Source: Urophycis tenuis | Taxonomy: Eukaryota > Chordata > Actinopteri > Gadiformes > Phycidae | DNA: 64,000 bases | Reading direction: 5' to 3' | Assembly: GCA_036785325.1 (NCBI GenBank) | Contig: JAXIVH010000016.1 | Coordinates: forward strand, 5,940,667 to 6,004,666 | In this document: in pieces, positions 35,913 to 47,269 of the stretch | How positions within the stretch are numbered: position 1 is the first letter of the stretch | Layout of the letters: the number at the start of each line of letters is the position of its first letter | The notes under the pieces: model-generated | Database searches by the model: none | Told to the model about the DNA's origin: nothing | What the model saw: the letters and a program-made list of their open reading frames with translations, nothing else | Translations under genes and position numbers: made by a program

Positions 35913-35924
35913 ACAGCAGAGGGC
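35913..35924 (+). promoter_or_regulatory. CTCF-like core motif
   Basis: ACAGCAGAGGGC matches 11 of 12 positions of the CTCF core CCASYAGRKGGC. It lies on the plus strand, 3' of the gamma-A-like array, and faces the CGCT-core elements of those promoters, which resemble CTCF sites on the minus strand. Convergent CTCF sites are the known arrangement for promoter-enhancer looping in protocadherin clusters. The role here is inference. Confidence 0.4.
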
Positions 35925-36871
35925 CTGGAGGCGATGGCCGGTCCGCTCCCATCCCTTATTAATGAGCCGCTCGCATGCTGTGCAGCCCTGTGCATCTCAG
36001 ACAGGAGGGTGTGCCTGCTCATCGTTTCAGACAAAGCACAGCAACACGCCTCAAAGGAGGCTTCACCCACATATGTGCCTTGAAATGTCTTTCTTTACCG
36101 TAATATATGGGGACTGCGATCTAACCATAATAACAATGAGGCACCAAGAAATCCAATTCACAGAAAGAACATTTACCTTTTACAAAATTAAAAAAAATTC
36201 AAAATGTCAAAACAAGCATAGCATAATAACAAGCATTCTAATGCTTTCCCCATCAAAATAAATTCTATTGAATTAATTCTATTATAAATTCATTCTAACA
36301 AATGTAGACATCATGTGCAGTAGATGTGAGTGTAAGTTATTTTATACACGATGATGAGAAAATGGGTCCATTTCTCTTTAAACTCCCCCCCCCCCCATTG
36401 CTCACAGCACAGCAACCCAAATAGCCCAGATATCACTGTCTCCCTCCCCATCTCCTACCAATCCAGCCTCGAGCTTCAAGACCACGCCCCTCCTGGCAAA
36501 CACACAGGGGCGCCTCCTCCCTTCTCTCCACCAACACATGCAGGGGCTTATCCCACACTGCCGCTACATTTACTGCCACCCCCCCCTGTCCCACAGCGTA
36601 AAGTGGTACAATCCTGCCAGTGAGTCAGCTTGTTGCTGTGGCAACACAGCCCACCTTGCTTCCTGGGAGATATGATGGAGAAAAAAAGAGGGCTAGAAAA
36701 AAAGATGGAGGATAGAGAAATGGTTGTGCATCACAGACTCTGTGAGATTCAAAACACCTTTCTTGTGTCTCATGTATGTGAACACTGTTCATGATGATCT
36801 GGTAAAGGTAATTCATGAGCAAATATCATACAATATGAAGGCAGTGTATTGCTTTATAAGCAGCAGACATG

Positions 36872-36874
<3 letters not shown>

Positions 36875-36907
<33 letters not shown>

Positions 36908-36922
36908 TCTCTCTCTCTCTCT
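36875..36922. repeat. (CT)n microsatellite
   Basis: A CT array with one CCCT interruption, ending in CTGCAG on the plus strand. That end resembles a splice acceptor, but no downstream exon is evident. Confidence 0.9.
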
Positions 36923-37242
36923 GCAGCAGTGTGGAGCAGCTGGGGAGGGGGAGGGGAAGGATGCAGAGAAAGAATGACATCAGGGAGGCTGAAAAAGGAG
37001 AGGGACTGACTCAAAGTAAGAGTGTCTGCAGCAGCAGACTGAGCAGTAAAACCAGCACCCACTCACATGTACAGTAACCCTTATATACAGCAGCACCACT
37101 GTTCCTGTAGGTTACAACACATCAACCATAACGTATGTCCATGGGGCTCATCTCTAGTGTACTGCTGTATACTAGGGATAAGATAATAGGGAACAGAGTG
37201 AGATAATGACTTGTCCTGCTTTCTGATTGCAGCAAAATCAAG

Positions 37243-37357
37243 GACACACACACACACACACATACACACACACAAACGTACGCACATGCACACACACACA
37301 CACACACACACACGCACGCACACACACACACACACACACACACAAACGTACGCACAT

Positions 37358-37407
<50 letters not shown>
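37243..37407. repeat. (CA)n microsatellite with an internal duplication
   Basis: A CA array carries the interrupting string CAAACGTACGCACATGCA twice, about 70 bases apart, so part of the array was duplicated as a block. Confidence 0.9.
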
Positions 37408-37409
<2 letters not shown>

Positions 37410-37743
37410 TGTTTGTTCGTCAACTGTAATTATTCGTGTCTATTTCCTGATTGTATCAGTCTGTCGTCATGTGTGTGTCTTTGCGTCACGTCCCACTGTT
37501 CCAAATAATCCCGGTCTAATCCTTTCTGACGGGATCAGACTGGACAGACCTACACAGTCCCGCTTCCACTGAAACCAGCCGATGGCTGACAAACAAACGC
37601 TTCTGCTTTCAATTCAAAAGGCAATGCGTCGTGTTGTCCTACGCGCTGAAATTTCACTTTCGCTTACTGACATTAGCATACTAGCTACGTTCTCACTGTT
37701 TCCAAGTCTGAAAGGCACAATTAACATCAGCACCTAAAAGGTA

Positions 37744-37915
37744 AAGGGGGCATTTAGCAGATGCTTTTGTCCAAAGCGACTTACAAACAGTACATGTGTG
37801 GGGTTCAACATGTGGACAGTTGGAGGGGGGGATCAAGGGGATCGAACCCCCGACCCTACGGTTAGTGGACGACCCGCTCTGTCCACCCGCTCTTCCCACT
37901 GAGTTACTGCCGCCA
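37744..37915 (-). mobile_element. tRNA-derived SINE
   Basis: On the minus strand the element starts with a box A-like TAACTCAGTGG (plus 37896-37906) and has a box B, GGTTCGATCC (plus 37839-37848). It ends in the TTGTAAGTCGCTTTGG / AGCATCTGCTAAATG tail familiar from many fish SINEs. About 170 bases, with no clear target-site duplication noted. The family name is not assigned. Confidence 0.75.
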
Positions 37916-38429
37916 GTAGTACTGTACAGTACAGTACTGCTACAGCACCTCTGTTGTGAATGATTTCAATGTTTGGCTGCCAAACTGCTTTTAAATGACC
38001 TTGTCGGTCCTGCTACCGAAATAATCAGCTAGCAAAAAGTTTCCAGATGCCATCAGCCAGCTAACTCCAAAACCCCAAACCAACTCTAGCGAGGCGATAG
38101 TCAGGCCCAGTTACCCAACATAACCCTTCAACACATTTGCAATCCCACAGTCCAACTGGCAATCCGAATCACATGCCCTGAAGAGGCGCATGGAGGCACT
38201 GAGAGTCCCAAAGGAAAAGGGAAAGCCCACATTGAGATGGGGGGGGGGGGGGGCATCCTCTGATTCTGCTCCTTTCTTTAAGGAGCAGAACCAGAACCAG
38301 CTGATGAAGGGCAATCACCCACATGAACACCTCATCCAGGTGTTCAGCAAGGCCCCGGTGACCACGGTAGAACTGCCACAGTACTGGATCACAGCGCCAC
38401 AGACCTCAAGCCTTCTCGCTTTAATAATA

Positions 38430-38680
38430 AAAATAATCATAATGATATTAATGATAACTGATATTTATATAGTGCCGTTCACGGCACCCCAGGACACTTA
38501 ACATAAGAGGGGGACAAACAAGAACAAAGAACAAAAGACACAGGTGACACAGTTGGCTGACAGTTAGTTAAGACCATAGGCCTTGTGTAATAGGTATGTT
38601 TTTAGGTGCCTTTTGAAGTGAGTGCCGATGGAAACCTCACATCCTTGTATTTGTTCACAGCCGCGTGACGGACATCCTGC
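38430..38680. repeat. Possible teleost interspersed repeat
   Basis: ATTTATATAGTGCCGTTCAC, then GGACACTTAACATAA and TATGTTTTTAGGTGCCTTTT, recall a common fish repeat with the phrase 'tttatatagcgccttt'. The assignment is from memory and the ends are approximate. Confidence 0.45.
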
Positions 38681-39308
38681 AGAGAATCCCTGCAGACACG
38701 AGGAGCTGCACACCACTTGGTTGAAAACGTGTGAACAAACACAAAGACTTAGTAGACAAACTGTTGCTACAAGATGGCAGTAAAAAAGGCTGGAGGACAA
38801 ACATCTGGGACCTGTTGATCTTTTCAACTTTTGACCTGGAGCACATTTATTTACCCCTAAAAGTTCATTAACAAAACATTGCTGTATTGTTTCCATCTGC
38901 ATCTTGCAGCAAGCCGTTAGAGTTTGAGTTAGTGATGTTGCTTCTAGTTTTTATGAACTAACATGATCTGTGAACACCTGGTGTGAATAAAAACTAGAAA
39001 CCGGATGAAACCTTCAGATGACTATGAACTCTGACCCCCTGTGGGGACACTATTAACCACCAGGATTTACAGTCCTCGGTAAAACCCTCGCCCTGCAAAC
39101 AAGTCATGAGAAACTGCGACCTATTGGAGTCCCAACAGGTAAAGCACACATGTGTGCAGGATTAGTCTCATTAAGACGGAGGGCCTCCACGGGGGTTCTG
39201 CAGTACGTCTCACTTCCTGACTTCTGGTGGACCTTTATGAGGGTCCCGCCCGCCACTGTTTCCTCATGGCACATTAAAGTAACAAACAATCCCAATCCCA
39301 CGGAAACA

Positions 39309-39309
<1 letters not shown>

Positions 39310-39405
<96 letters not shown>

Positions 39406-39591
39406 GACACACACTAAGACAAATAGACAGAAAAACAGACAGACACACACACACTAAGACAAATAGACAGAAAGACAGACAGACATACACACACAGACAA
39501 ACAGACACACACTAAGACAAATAGACAGAAAAACAGACAGACACACACACACACACACACTAAGACAAATAGACAGAAAGACAGACAGACA

Positions 39592-39687
<96 letters not shown>
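39310..39687. repeat. (CA)n microsatellites flanking a CAGA/TAAGACAAATAGACAG minisatellite
   Basis: Two CA arrays bracket about 190 bases in which CACTAAGACAAATAGACAGA followed by AAGACAGACAGAC-like ends is repeated four times with variation. It is a compound repeat grown from the CA array. Confidence 0.9.
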
Positions 39688-39690
<3 letters not shown>

Positions 39691-40651
39691 TACATTCATG
39701 GCTCTTCTGTTATTACTGAAAGTACACTACATGTGCTTCTCAAGGCGCATGCTGTAACATTGACAATGAGGTAACAACACCAATCATTTGACATTCCTAT
39801 TGTATCCATCCACAGCAGGAAGCAATGTTGGTCATGGAAGCATTTGCCAGCCTCTGCAAGCGTCAAGCGTCACTTGTGTCCTCTGGTAGATATAAACTCA
39901 TGGAGGAGACACCAGCAGGAACCCATTTCAAACCAGGCTGTGTTAAATGAACAGAAGGAGGGTTGGGTGTATGCAGCACCATTCAGAGTCAGACCAGAAT
40001 GTAGTGCTTCTCGCTCGCATGCTAGAATGCAATATACTCTGGTCTGATGCTGGTCTGACTGCTGTTTGCACAATATTCACTCCATTATCACGCGTGTATC
40101 GCACAGCACTACAGCAGTGCCTTCTGTCTCTAATCTCATTTCCTCTTCTTTCACACCACATCTTGTTATGGACCTCCCCCCCCCCCCAGCCCCCCCTCAC
40201 CCTGCTACACACATGACACCCACCAGAGCGGACAAAGAGAGGGAGAGAGAGAGGCTGATCAAAATGGCTCCCTCGCATCACCAAGGCGGATGCTGTGCCG
40301 GGGCTGGTGGAGGCTGAGCCAGTTACAGCGTGTCTCTCTTCCCCTCCCCCTCCTGCTCCTTTCTCTGCCTCTCTGCAGCTCCCTCCCTCCCTCCCTCTTT
40401 CACAGGCTCTCCATCGCGTCTGCCCACGTTCTCTCCATCGCCTCACCCTTGCATTGTATTCACAGCCTCCTCCAGCTTTTGTCTGTTCTGTCCATTCGAT
40501 ATTATTACTAAATGTGAGATTGTTGTAATTCTCAACCTTGGATTTTCACAATCTGTCACTGCAGGCTTCATGAAAGACTTAGCATAGCAAAAGAGTGAAA
40601 ATGGCGGCAGCGTGTAAAGCAGTGAACTAGGTCAGGGAATGTATAGTGGGA

Positions 40652-40686
<35 letters not shown>

Positions 40687-41337
40687 TGCGTGCGTGCGTG
40701 TGCATGAGAGAGACGCGGTGTGGTGTCCATACGCGAAGGAAATGTTCCACTGCAGTGATGCTTCAGCAGCACGGCTCAATGCTGCAGCTCTCCTCTGCAT
40801 TCACAACAGATCTCTGTGCGCAATGGTGCTCACAATACACAATCATATTCAATAATAGACTAGCTCGATGTAGAATATATATATTCTGCATTCGGTATAA
40901 ACAAGATGACACATACGAATTTAACATGAACTCACTCAGAGCCGTATCTAAACCAAACACAGTCACACTATTAAGTGTGACTGTGACACTTTTTAAAAAT
41001 GTTCAAACGTTGTTGAACTAACATCAGGATCCAACAAAGGAACCACCGCAGGGTCTGCATGCTTTGAGAGAGACCGAGCCACAACACTTGTGCAGACAGA
41101 AGAAAATGCATTAACCAAACCTAATTAATACCAGAGAATACAGTCTGTATTCTGGTATGTCCCTGTTTGTATTGCTGCTGCCTTTGAAGATACTGTATAT
41201 CAAGGGCCTAGGGGCTCTGAATCAAAGCAGAGCATGACAGAAGTTCTGACCACCACAAACTCAAATCCTATCAAACGGGTGACAACGTGAGATGATGCAC
41301 AAGGCCTCGGAGGAGTGGAGACATCTCCAGGTCTCAC

Positions 41338-43728
41338 CTCTGTGATCAGATCCATGGAGCGCGTGGTGGACCTGGTCAGAGTCTGGCCGTCCTGGCGGTC
41401 ACCCAGGGGCTGACCGAAGGCCTGCTCACACTCGGCCGGCTGACTCTTGCGAGAGTCGCTCGTCCCGCAAACGTCGTAATTGAACGTGTGCTTCAGAGTG
41501 CCGGTCCCCACGTCAGCGTACAGAGGTGGATAATAAGGAATGACCGGGAGGTTCACACCCGACTTGTACACGTGACGCTCGTGCCTCCATCTGTAGACCT
41601 TCACTGACACAATCACCACTAAACACGTGATGAAGAGGAAGGACACTACAGCCAGAGCCAAGACTAAGTAAAAAGTCAGGTTGTCATTGTACTCCTTGTC
41701 GTGTGTAAAGTCAGTGAACTCCGAGAGCACTTCAGGGAAGCTGTCCGCCACCGCCACGTTAACAATGACTGTAGCTGAACGAGAGGGCTGTCCGTTGTCC
41801 TCCACTATAACAGTCAGTCTTTGTTTCACTGCATCTTTATCAGTGACTTGGCGGATGGTTCTTATTTCTCCATTCTGTAAGCCCACTTCAAACAGCGCTC
41901 TGTCTGTGGCTTTCTGGAGTTTATAGGAGAGCCAGGCATTCTGTCCAGAGTCCACATCAACAGCCACCACTTTAGTGACCAGATAGCCCACATCTGCTGA
42001 ACGAGGCACCATTTCAGCCACCAGAGAACCACCAGTCTGGACCGGATACAGAACCTGAGGAGCGTTGTCGTTCCGGTCCTGGATCACTATTTTCACACTC
42101 ACATTACTGCTGAGGGGAGGAGAGCCTCCATCTTGAGCTTTAACATTAACTGTAAACTCTTTTCTTTGCTCAAAGTCAAAGGATCGCACAGCCATTATCT
42201 CCCCACTCTCTGCATTCACTGAAAAGTAAGCTGAAGTGAACAGTTCATTAACCCTGTCGTCATTAAGGAAATATGAAATGCGTGCGTTGTTCCCAAAATC
42301 TTTGTCGTTGGCTTTGACGGAGAGAACTGACTTTCCTGGTGAGTTATTTTCACTGACGTATGCAATAAACGACTGTTGTGAGAACGACGGGGTGTTGTCA
42401 TTGACGTCTGATATTTTCAGAGTAATTGTCTTGTGGACAGAGAAAGGGGGTGACCCCTCATCGGTGGCTGACACCGTTATGTTGTACTCCGGCACTATTT
42501 CACGGTCCAACACGTCATCAGTCACCAAACTATAGAAATTAGACGACGCCGACTTGATTTTGAAAGGTAAATCTGGGCTGATGAAACACTTAACCTGACC
42601 ATTTTTACCGGAGTCTGAATCTTTGATATTGAACATTGCTATGACGGTCTCTGGCGCAGAATCTTCCGGGATGGGATTTGAGAACGATATGATGTTAATG
42701 ATGGGCGCATTGTCGTTGACATCAGTTACGTCGATCAGAATCTTGCTTGTATCTGTTAAGCCACCTTTGTCTCTGGCTTCTACATCAATTTCATAATGTT
42801 TAGCTTTTTCATAATCTAATCCACCATTCATAGTGACTTCCCCAGTATTGGTGTCTATATTAAATAGAGACAATGCACTGTTTGTGTTTTGAGAGAAAGA
42901 ATAGAGGATTTCTCCATTTGTTCCTTGATCCATATCAGTGGCGCTGACTTTTAGAATGACACCCACTTTCAACGCATTTTCTGGAACATTTACCCTGAAA
43001 ATCGGTTTACTAAAAACCGGAGCGTTATCGTTTGCGTCCATAACAATAACGTTTATTTTAACGGACCCCGATTTCTGAGGATTTCCACCATCATATGCTG
43101 TCAGTAGTAATTTATGTTCGTCTTTTTTTTCCCTGTCCAGGGACGTCTCCAGAACCATTTCAACATACTTTGTACCATCGGGGCGAGAATGTGTGTTCAA
43201 TTTAAACGTATCGGTAGGGTTTAGTCTGTATGTCTGAAGCGTATTCAAGGATACATCTGGGTCTATCGCACTATCAAGAGAAAAACGGGAGCCCTTTACA
43301 GCCAATTCGCTGATCTGAAAACTCATCTCTTTCTTTGCAAAAACCGGGGCGTTATCATTTATATCGACAATTTCCACATCTATACGATGCAGCTCCATAG
43401 GGTTATCTAATATGATCTGAAAATGTAAAGAACAGGGAGACAGTTGAGCGCACAGGACTTCTCTGTCTATTCTTTTGGCGACGACCAACGTCCCTTTGTC
43501 AGGATTCAGCCCGACGTACTCACTACCGTCCTCGGTGAATATCCGAGCACGACCGGACTTCAGCCTGCTGGTGTCCAAACCAAGGTCCACAGCGATGTTC
43601 CCCACCAGGGAACCCGTCGCCTGTTCCTCGGGAATCGAATAACGGACCTGACCGAGCAACACATCAGCGACAGACAGGACGAGGAGCAGACAGGCGGGTC
43701 CTTGTAATCCACGATGAGGACGGCTCAT
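41338..43728 (-). CDS. pcdhg: Pcdh-gamma variable exon, divergent gamma-A-like member with its own tail (797 codons)
   Basis: The ATG is at 43728 (MSRPHRGLQG); the frame extends upstream only to a GTG. The signal peptide is about 1-26. There are six EC repeats with DxNDN linkers, EC1 C-x5-C (LCAQLSPC) and a DRNDN EC5-EC6 linker. The tail differs from the rest of the array: it keeps LPVIPYYPP, GTGTL and TSDSRKS, then ends RSMDLITE at donor GTGAGA (41337). Only a block of about 560 bases (41587-42146, end of EC5 through the membrane segment) is nearly identical to the gamma-A-like exons. The sequence on both sides has diverged. No CGCT-core promoter element was found at the expected distance. 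Confidence 0.92.
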
Positions 43729-44225
43729 CCTTTTAAAATCCACGCAAAAGCGGAAGGGCTCAATATTAAAAATGGTAAATCAAACAAAGGGAAAAGGCTG
43801 ACAATTATTCCAAAACGGCTCCTTTGTATGAATATTGCGAGTCATATGTGGCAGGCCGACATTGTTTCGCTCTGCGAAATAAAGGGAGGACTGACAGAAC
43901 GATACCACCCTCCTCAAACTAACACACAGTGGCACCTAGGGACCAGAAATAATACTGCAACAACCAACAAAATATGATATATCTTCACATAGAAGACATG
44001 CTGATATCTATAACATTCACATGTTGTTACTGTCCATGGTGCTGAAGATTCAAATGACAAAATGCTCATATTGCCAATGTTTTCCAACAGGTATTGAAAG
44101 GTTTCAAATAATATCACGGATATTCAAAGCCTTATACCTGTATAATATCAGTAATGACTTGTTGATTTGTACATCATTGAGCACATCATTAAACCTTCCT
44201 ATTTGTGTACTATGAAATATCTAAC
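43729..44225 (-). other. Spacer between divergent exon and gamma-A-like array
   Basis: This A/T-rich spacer should contain the promoter of the exon at 43728, but neither of the two promoter types recognised in this window is visible. Near 44030, GTCCATGGTGCTGAAG resembles the 3'-flank string (CTGTCCATGGTGCT) that lies beyond the donors of several gamma-A-like exons. Confidence 0.55.
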
Positions 44226-46619
44226 CTCTAGTGGAGAGTCTGGTTCATCCAGGATGCTCTTTTCACTCTGCATTCGCTGCATGGTCCCTGTAGAACTGGG
44301 GTCCATTATCAGAACGTTCTGACTGCCAGCGTTGCCAAACTTACAGTCACTCTTTCTGGAGTCAGTGGTCCTGCACACCTCGTAATTGTACACGTGCTGG
44401 AGAGTCCCTGTCCCCCCCAAAGTGTCTGAGTAACGTGGTGGATAATATGGAATCACCGGGAGGTTGGAATGATACAGGATACGAGACTGTCTCCATCTGT
44501 AGATCTTCACTGATACAATCACCACTAAACACGTGATGAAGAGAAAGGAAACTACAGCCAGAGCCAAGACTAAGTAAAAAGTCAGGTTGTCATTGTACTC
44601 CTTGTCGTGTGTAAAGTCAGTGAACTCCGAGAGCACTTCAGGGAAGCTGTCCGCCACCGCCACGTTAACAATGACTGTAGCTGAACGAGAGGGCTGTCCG
44701 TTGTCCTCCACTATAACAGTCAGTCTTTGTTTCACTGCATCTTTATCAGTGACTTGGCGGATGGTTCTTATTTCTCCATTCTGTAAGCCCACTTCAAACA
44801 GCGCCCTGTCTGTGGCTTTCTGGAGTTTATAGGAGAGCCAGGCATTCTGTCCAGAGTCCACATCAACAGCCACCACTTTAGTGACCAGATAGCCCATATC
44901 TGCTGAACGAGGCACCATTTCAGCCACCAGAGAACCACCAGTCTGGACCGGATACAGAACCTGAGGAGCGTTGTCGTTCTGGTCCTGGATCAGTATTTTC
45001 ACACTCACATTACTGCTGAGGGGAGGAGAGCCTCCATCTTGAGCTCTAACACGGAACTGAAAATCTTTAATCTGCTCGTAGTCAAAAGAGCGGACTGCAT
45101 GTATAACTCCACTTTCAGCACTGACAGACACGTAAGAGGAGACGGGCACGCCGTTTAAAGAGGAGTCCTCTAATATGTAGGAGACACGCGCGTTCTGGTT
45201 CCAGTCAGCGTCTCTTGCGTTCAGTGTGAATATAGAGACACCCGGTACGTTGTTTTCTACGATGTGTCCTTCGTATGACTTTTTGAAAAAGACCGGCGCG
45301 TTATCATTGACGTCGAGGATCTGTAGGGCGATTGTGACGCTGCTGGAAAGCGAAGGCACTCCCTCATCAGAACACGTCACACTAATGTTATACTGGGACG
45401 CTTTCTCTCTGTCTAAATCACTGTCCGTCACTAAGCTGTAGAAGTTGTTAGAGGTCGACCTCAATGCAAAAGGAATGTCATCGTTTATGGAGCACTTCAC
45501 TTTACCATTTTCACCCGAATCTGCATCTTCTATGTTGATCATGGTGACGACTGTGCTCGGTTTAGCGTCTTCTGATATCACGTTGGATTTAGACATGATG
45601 TGAATATCAGGTGTGTTGTCATTCACATCGATGACATCTACAATTAATTTACACGAGTCAACCAGCCCTCCCTCGTCACTAGCGCGTATATTTATTTCAA
45701 ATACTCGAGCTTTTTCGAAGTCAATATTGCCGCTCAACGTCACATCACCATTTCTTCCATCTACTTCAAATATTTGTAAAGTATTACCGAACATACTTGA
45801 AACTGAGTACGTTATTTTTCCATTTTCTCCGTCGTCTGCATCCGTCGCAGTAACCGTAGTGACAGTCGTGCCTAACGGAGCGCCCTCTTTAATAGACGCT
45901 TTGTAAACAGACTGCGTAAAAACGGGAGCGTTATCATTGACGTCTAAAACAGAGATCAGGATTTGCATTGTTCCAGACATCTGCGGCTCTCCGCCATCGA
46001 CTGCCGTTAACACTAAAGAAAGGTGTTCGTGTTGTTCTCTATCAAGAGGTTTCTCTAAAACCATTTCAATATTCTTGATATCTCCTCCTTGACTGTGTAA
46101 TTTAAGGGCGAAGTTATCTGTTGGTTTCAGGACATATGTTCGTAATCCATTCGTCCCAACGTCAGGATCATTTGCCATATCTAATATGAATTTAGCTCCA
46201 GTTACAGCTGACTCGCTGATCTTAAATTTCACATCGCTCTTTTGAAAAACAGGGGCGTTATCATTCACGTCCGTAATCTCGATATTTATACTGTAGAATT
46301 CCATCGGATTCTCTAATATGATCTGGAAGTGGAGCGCGCAAAGCGTCGTTTGTCCGCATATCGCCTCTCTGTCGATCCTGTCTTTGATAACGAGGACTCC
46401 TCGTTCTCTATTCAGCTCGACATATTCGATGGTGTCACGGGTAAAAATCCGGGCTTTACCTGACTTGAGTCTCTTCACATCCAAAACTAAATCCTGTGCT
46501 ATATTACCGACTACAGAGCCTTTCGCCATCTCTTCAGGTATGGTGTAGCTGACCTGACCGAGCACCGAGTTGAGACAGAAGATCCAGATAAATATAAGCA
46601 GCCCGACGTAACGTCCCAT
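44226..46619 (-). CDS. pcdhg: Pcdh-gamma variable exon, gamma-A-like, copy 1 (798 codons)
   Basis: The ATG is at 46619 (MGRYVGLLIFIWIF). The signal peptide is about 1-21. EC1 has C88-x5-C94, and DxNDN linkers lie at about 117, 226, 331, 436 and 546. The membrane segment is about 679-704. The tail has LPVIPYYPPRYSDT, the gamma-A hallmark TTDSRKSD, and ends DEPDSPLE at donor GTTAGA (44225). The protein is very close to gamma-A-like copies 2, 5 and 7. The clearest differences lie in EC3 around residues 275-310 (SSMFGNTLQIFEVDGRNG). It has V in DLVLDVKR and L in TTLCALHF where its sisters have G and P. The CGCT-core element is about 268 bases upstream. Confidence 0.95.
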
Positions 46620-46886
46620 TGTTCTTTATACAGTAGCGTTGTATTCTGATGAAAACGTAAATATCCTTTAAAGGCACTGATATTCCACAAATGCTCAGCC
46701 TCTACCCGTCGACAACAGCGTACACGTTGAACCAATGAACCAAAGGAACAAAGAGCGATCCAGCTTCACGGTGGTTCGTGCTCCGTGTTAAATGCAATGC
46801 GCACGTCCATAGACGGGAACAAAAATCTAACCGATATGGTGGGAGGTACTGCACAAGATGGCCTTTAACTAGAACAATCTGCCCTA

Positions 46887-46905
46887 TAGCGGCCCTCACA
46901 GTCCA
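46887..46905 (-). promoter_or_regulatory. CSE-like CGCT-core element of gamma-A-like copy 1
   Basis: On the minus strand this reads TGGACTGTGAGGGCCGCTA, ending in CGCT. It lies about 268 bases before the ATG. Protocadherin promoters carry a conserved sequence element with a CGCT core that binds CTCF, and this string resembles the CTCF consensus by eye. The surrounding flank (46620-46945) is well conserved among copies 1, 2, 3 and 5. No gene lies in 46906-47269. Confidence 0.6.
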
Positions 46906-47269
46906 AAAGGCACAATTACAATACATTGAAGTCAAACAATAAGCATACTGGACTGGTAAAAATCCTACCAATTAATGTGATATAAATTAAGAAAACGCTG
47001 TTTTGGCAGGACAAGATTCTGGAGCAAACTTTACTTATATTATGTAGCAAAGTTTTGAATTCTTAAGCAATAGATTTGGGCTGAAATATATGTGGGGAAG
47101 ATGTGATTAATTAACTAAACCTTTGGAAAGCTGAATAGAGAAAACAGTAGGCAAGTTAGAAATAGCCTGTCGATTCATTATCAAGTCAAAACAGTAGCTG
47201 TCCATGGTGCTATAAATGTGTGAAACGATGGATTAATACAACCAGAACATTCTGTCAGATAATTCTAAC

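Noticed and set aside
39310..39687. Regularly spaced repeats resembling a CRISPR array
   Set aside because: It is a microsatellite and minisatellite in a vertebrate genome with no unique spacers.
43729..43743. Five-residue extension of the divergent exon
   Set aside because: It starts at GTG. The ATG at 43728 directly precedes the signal peptide.
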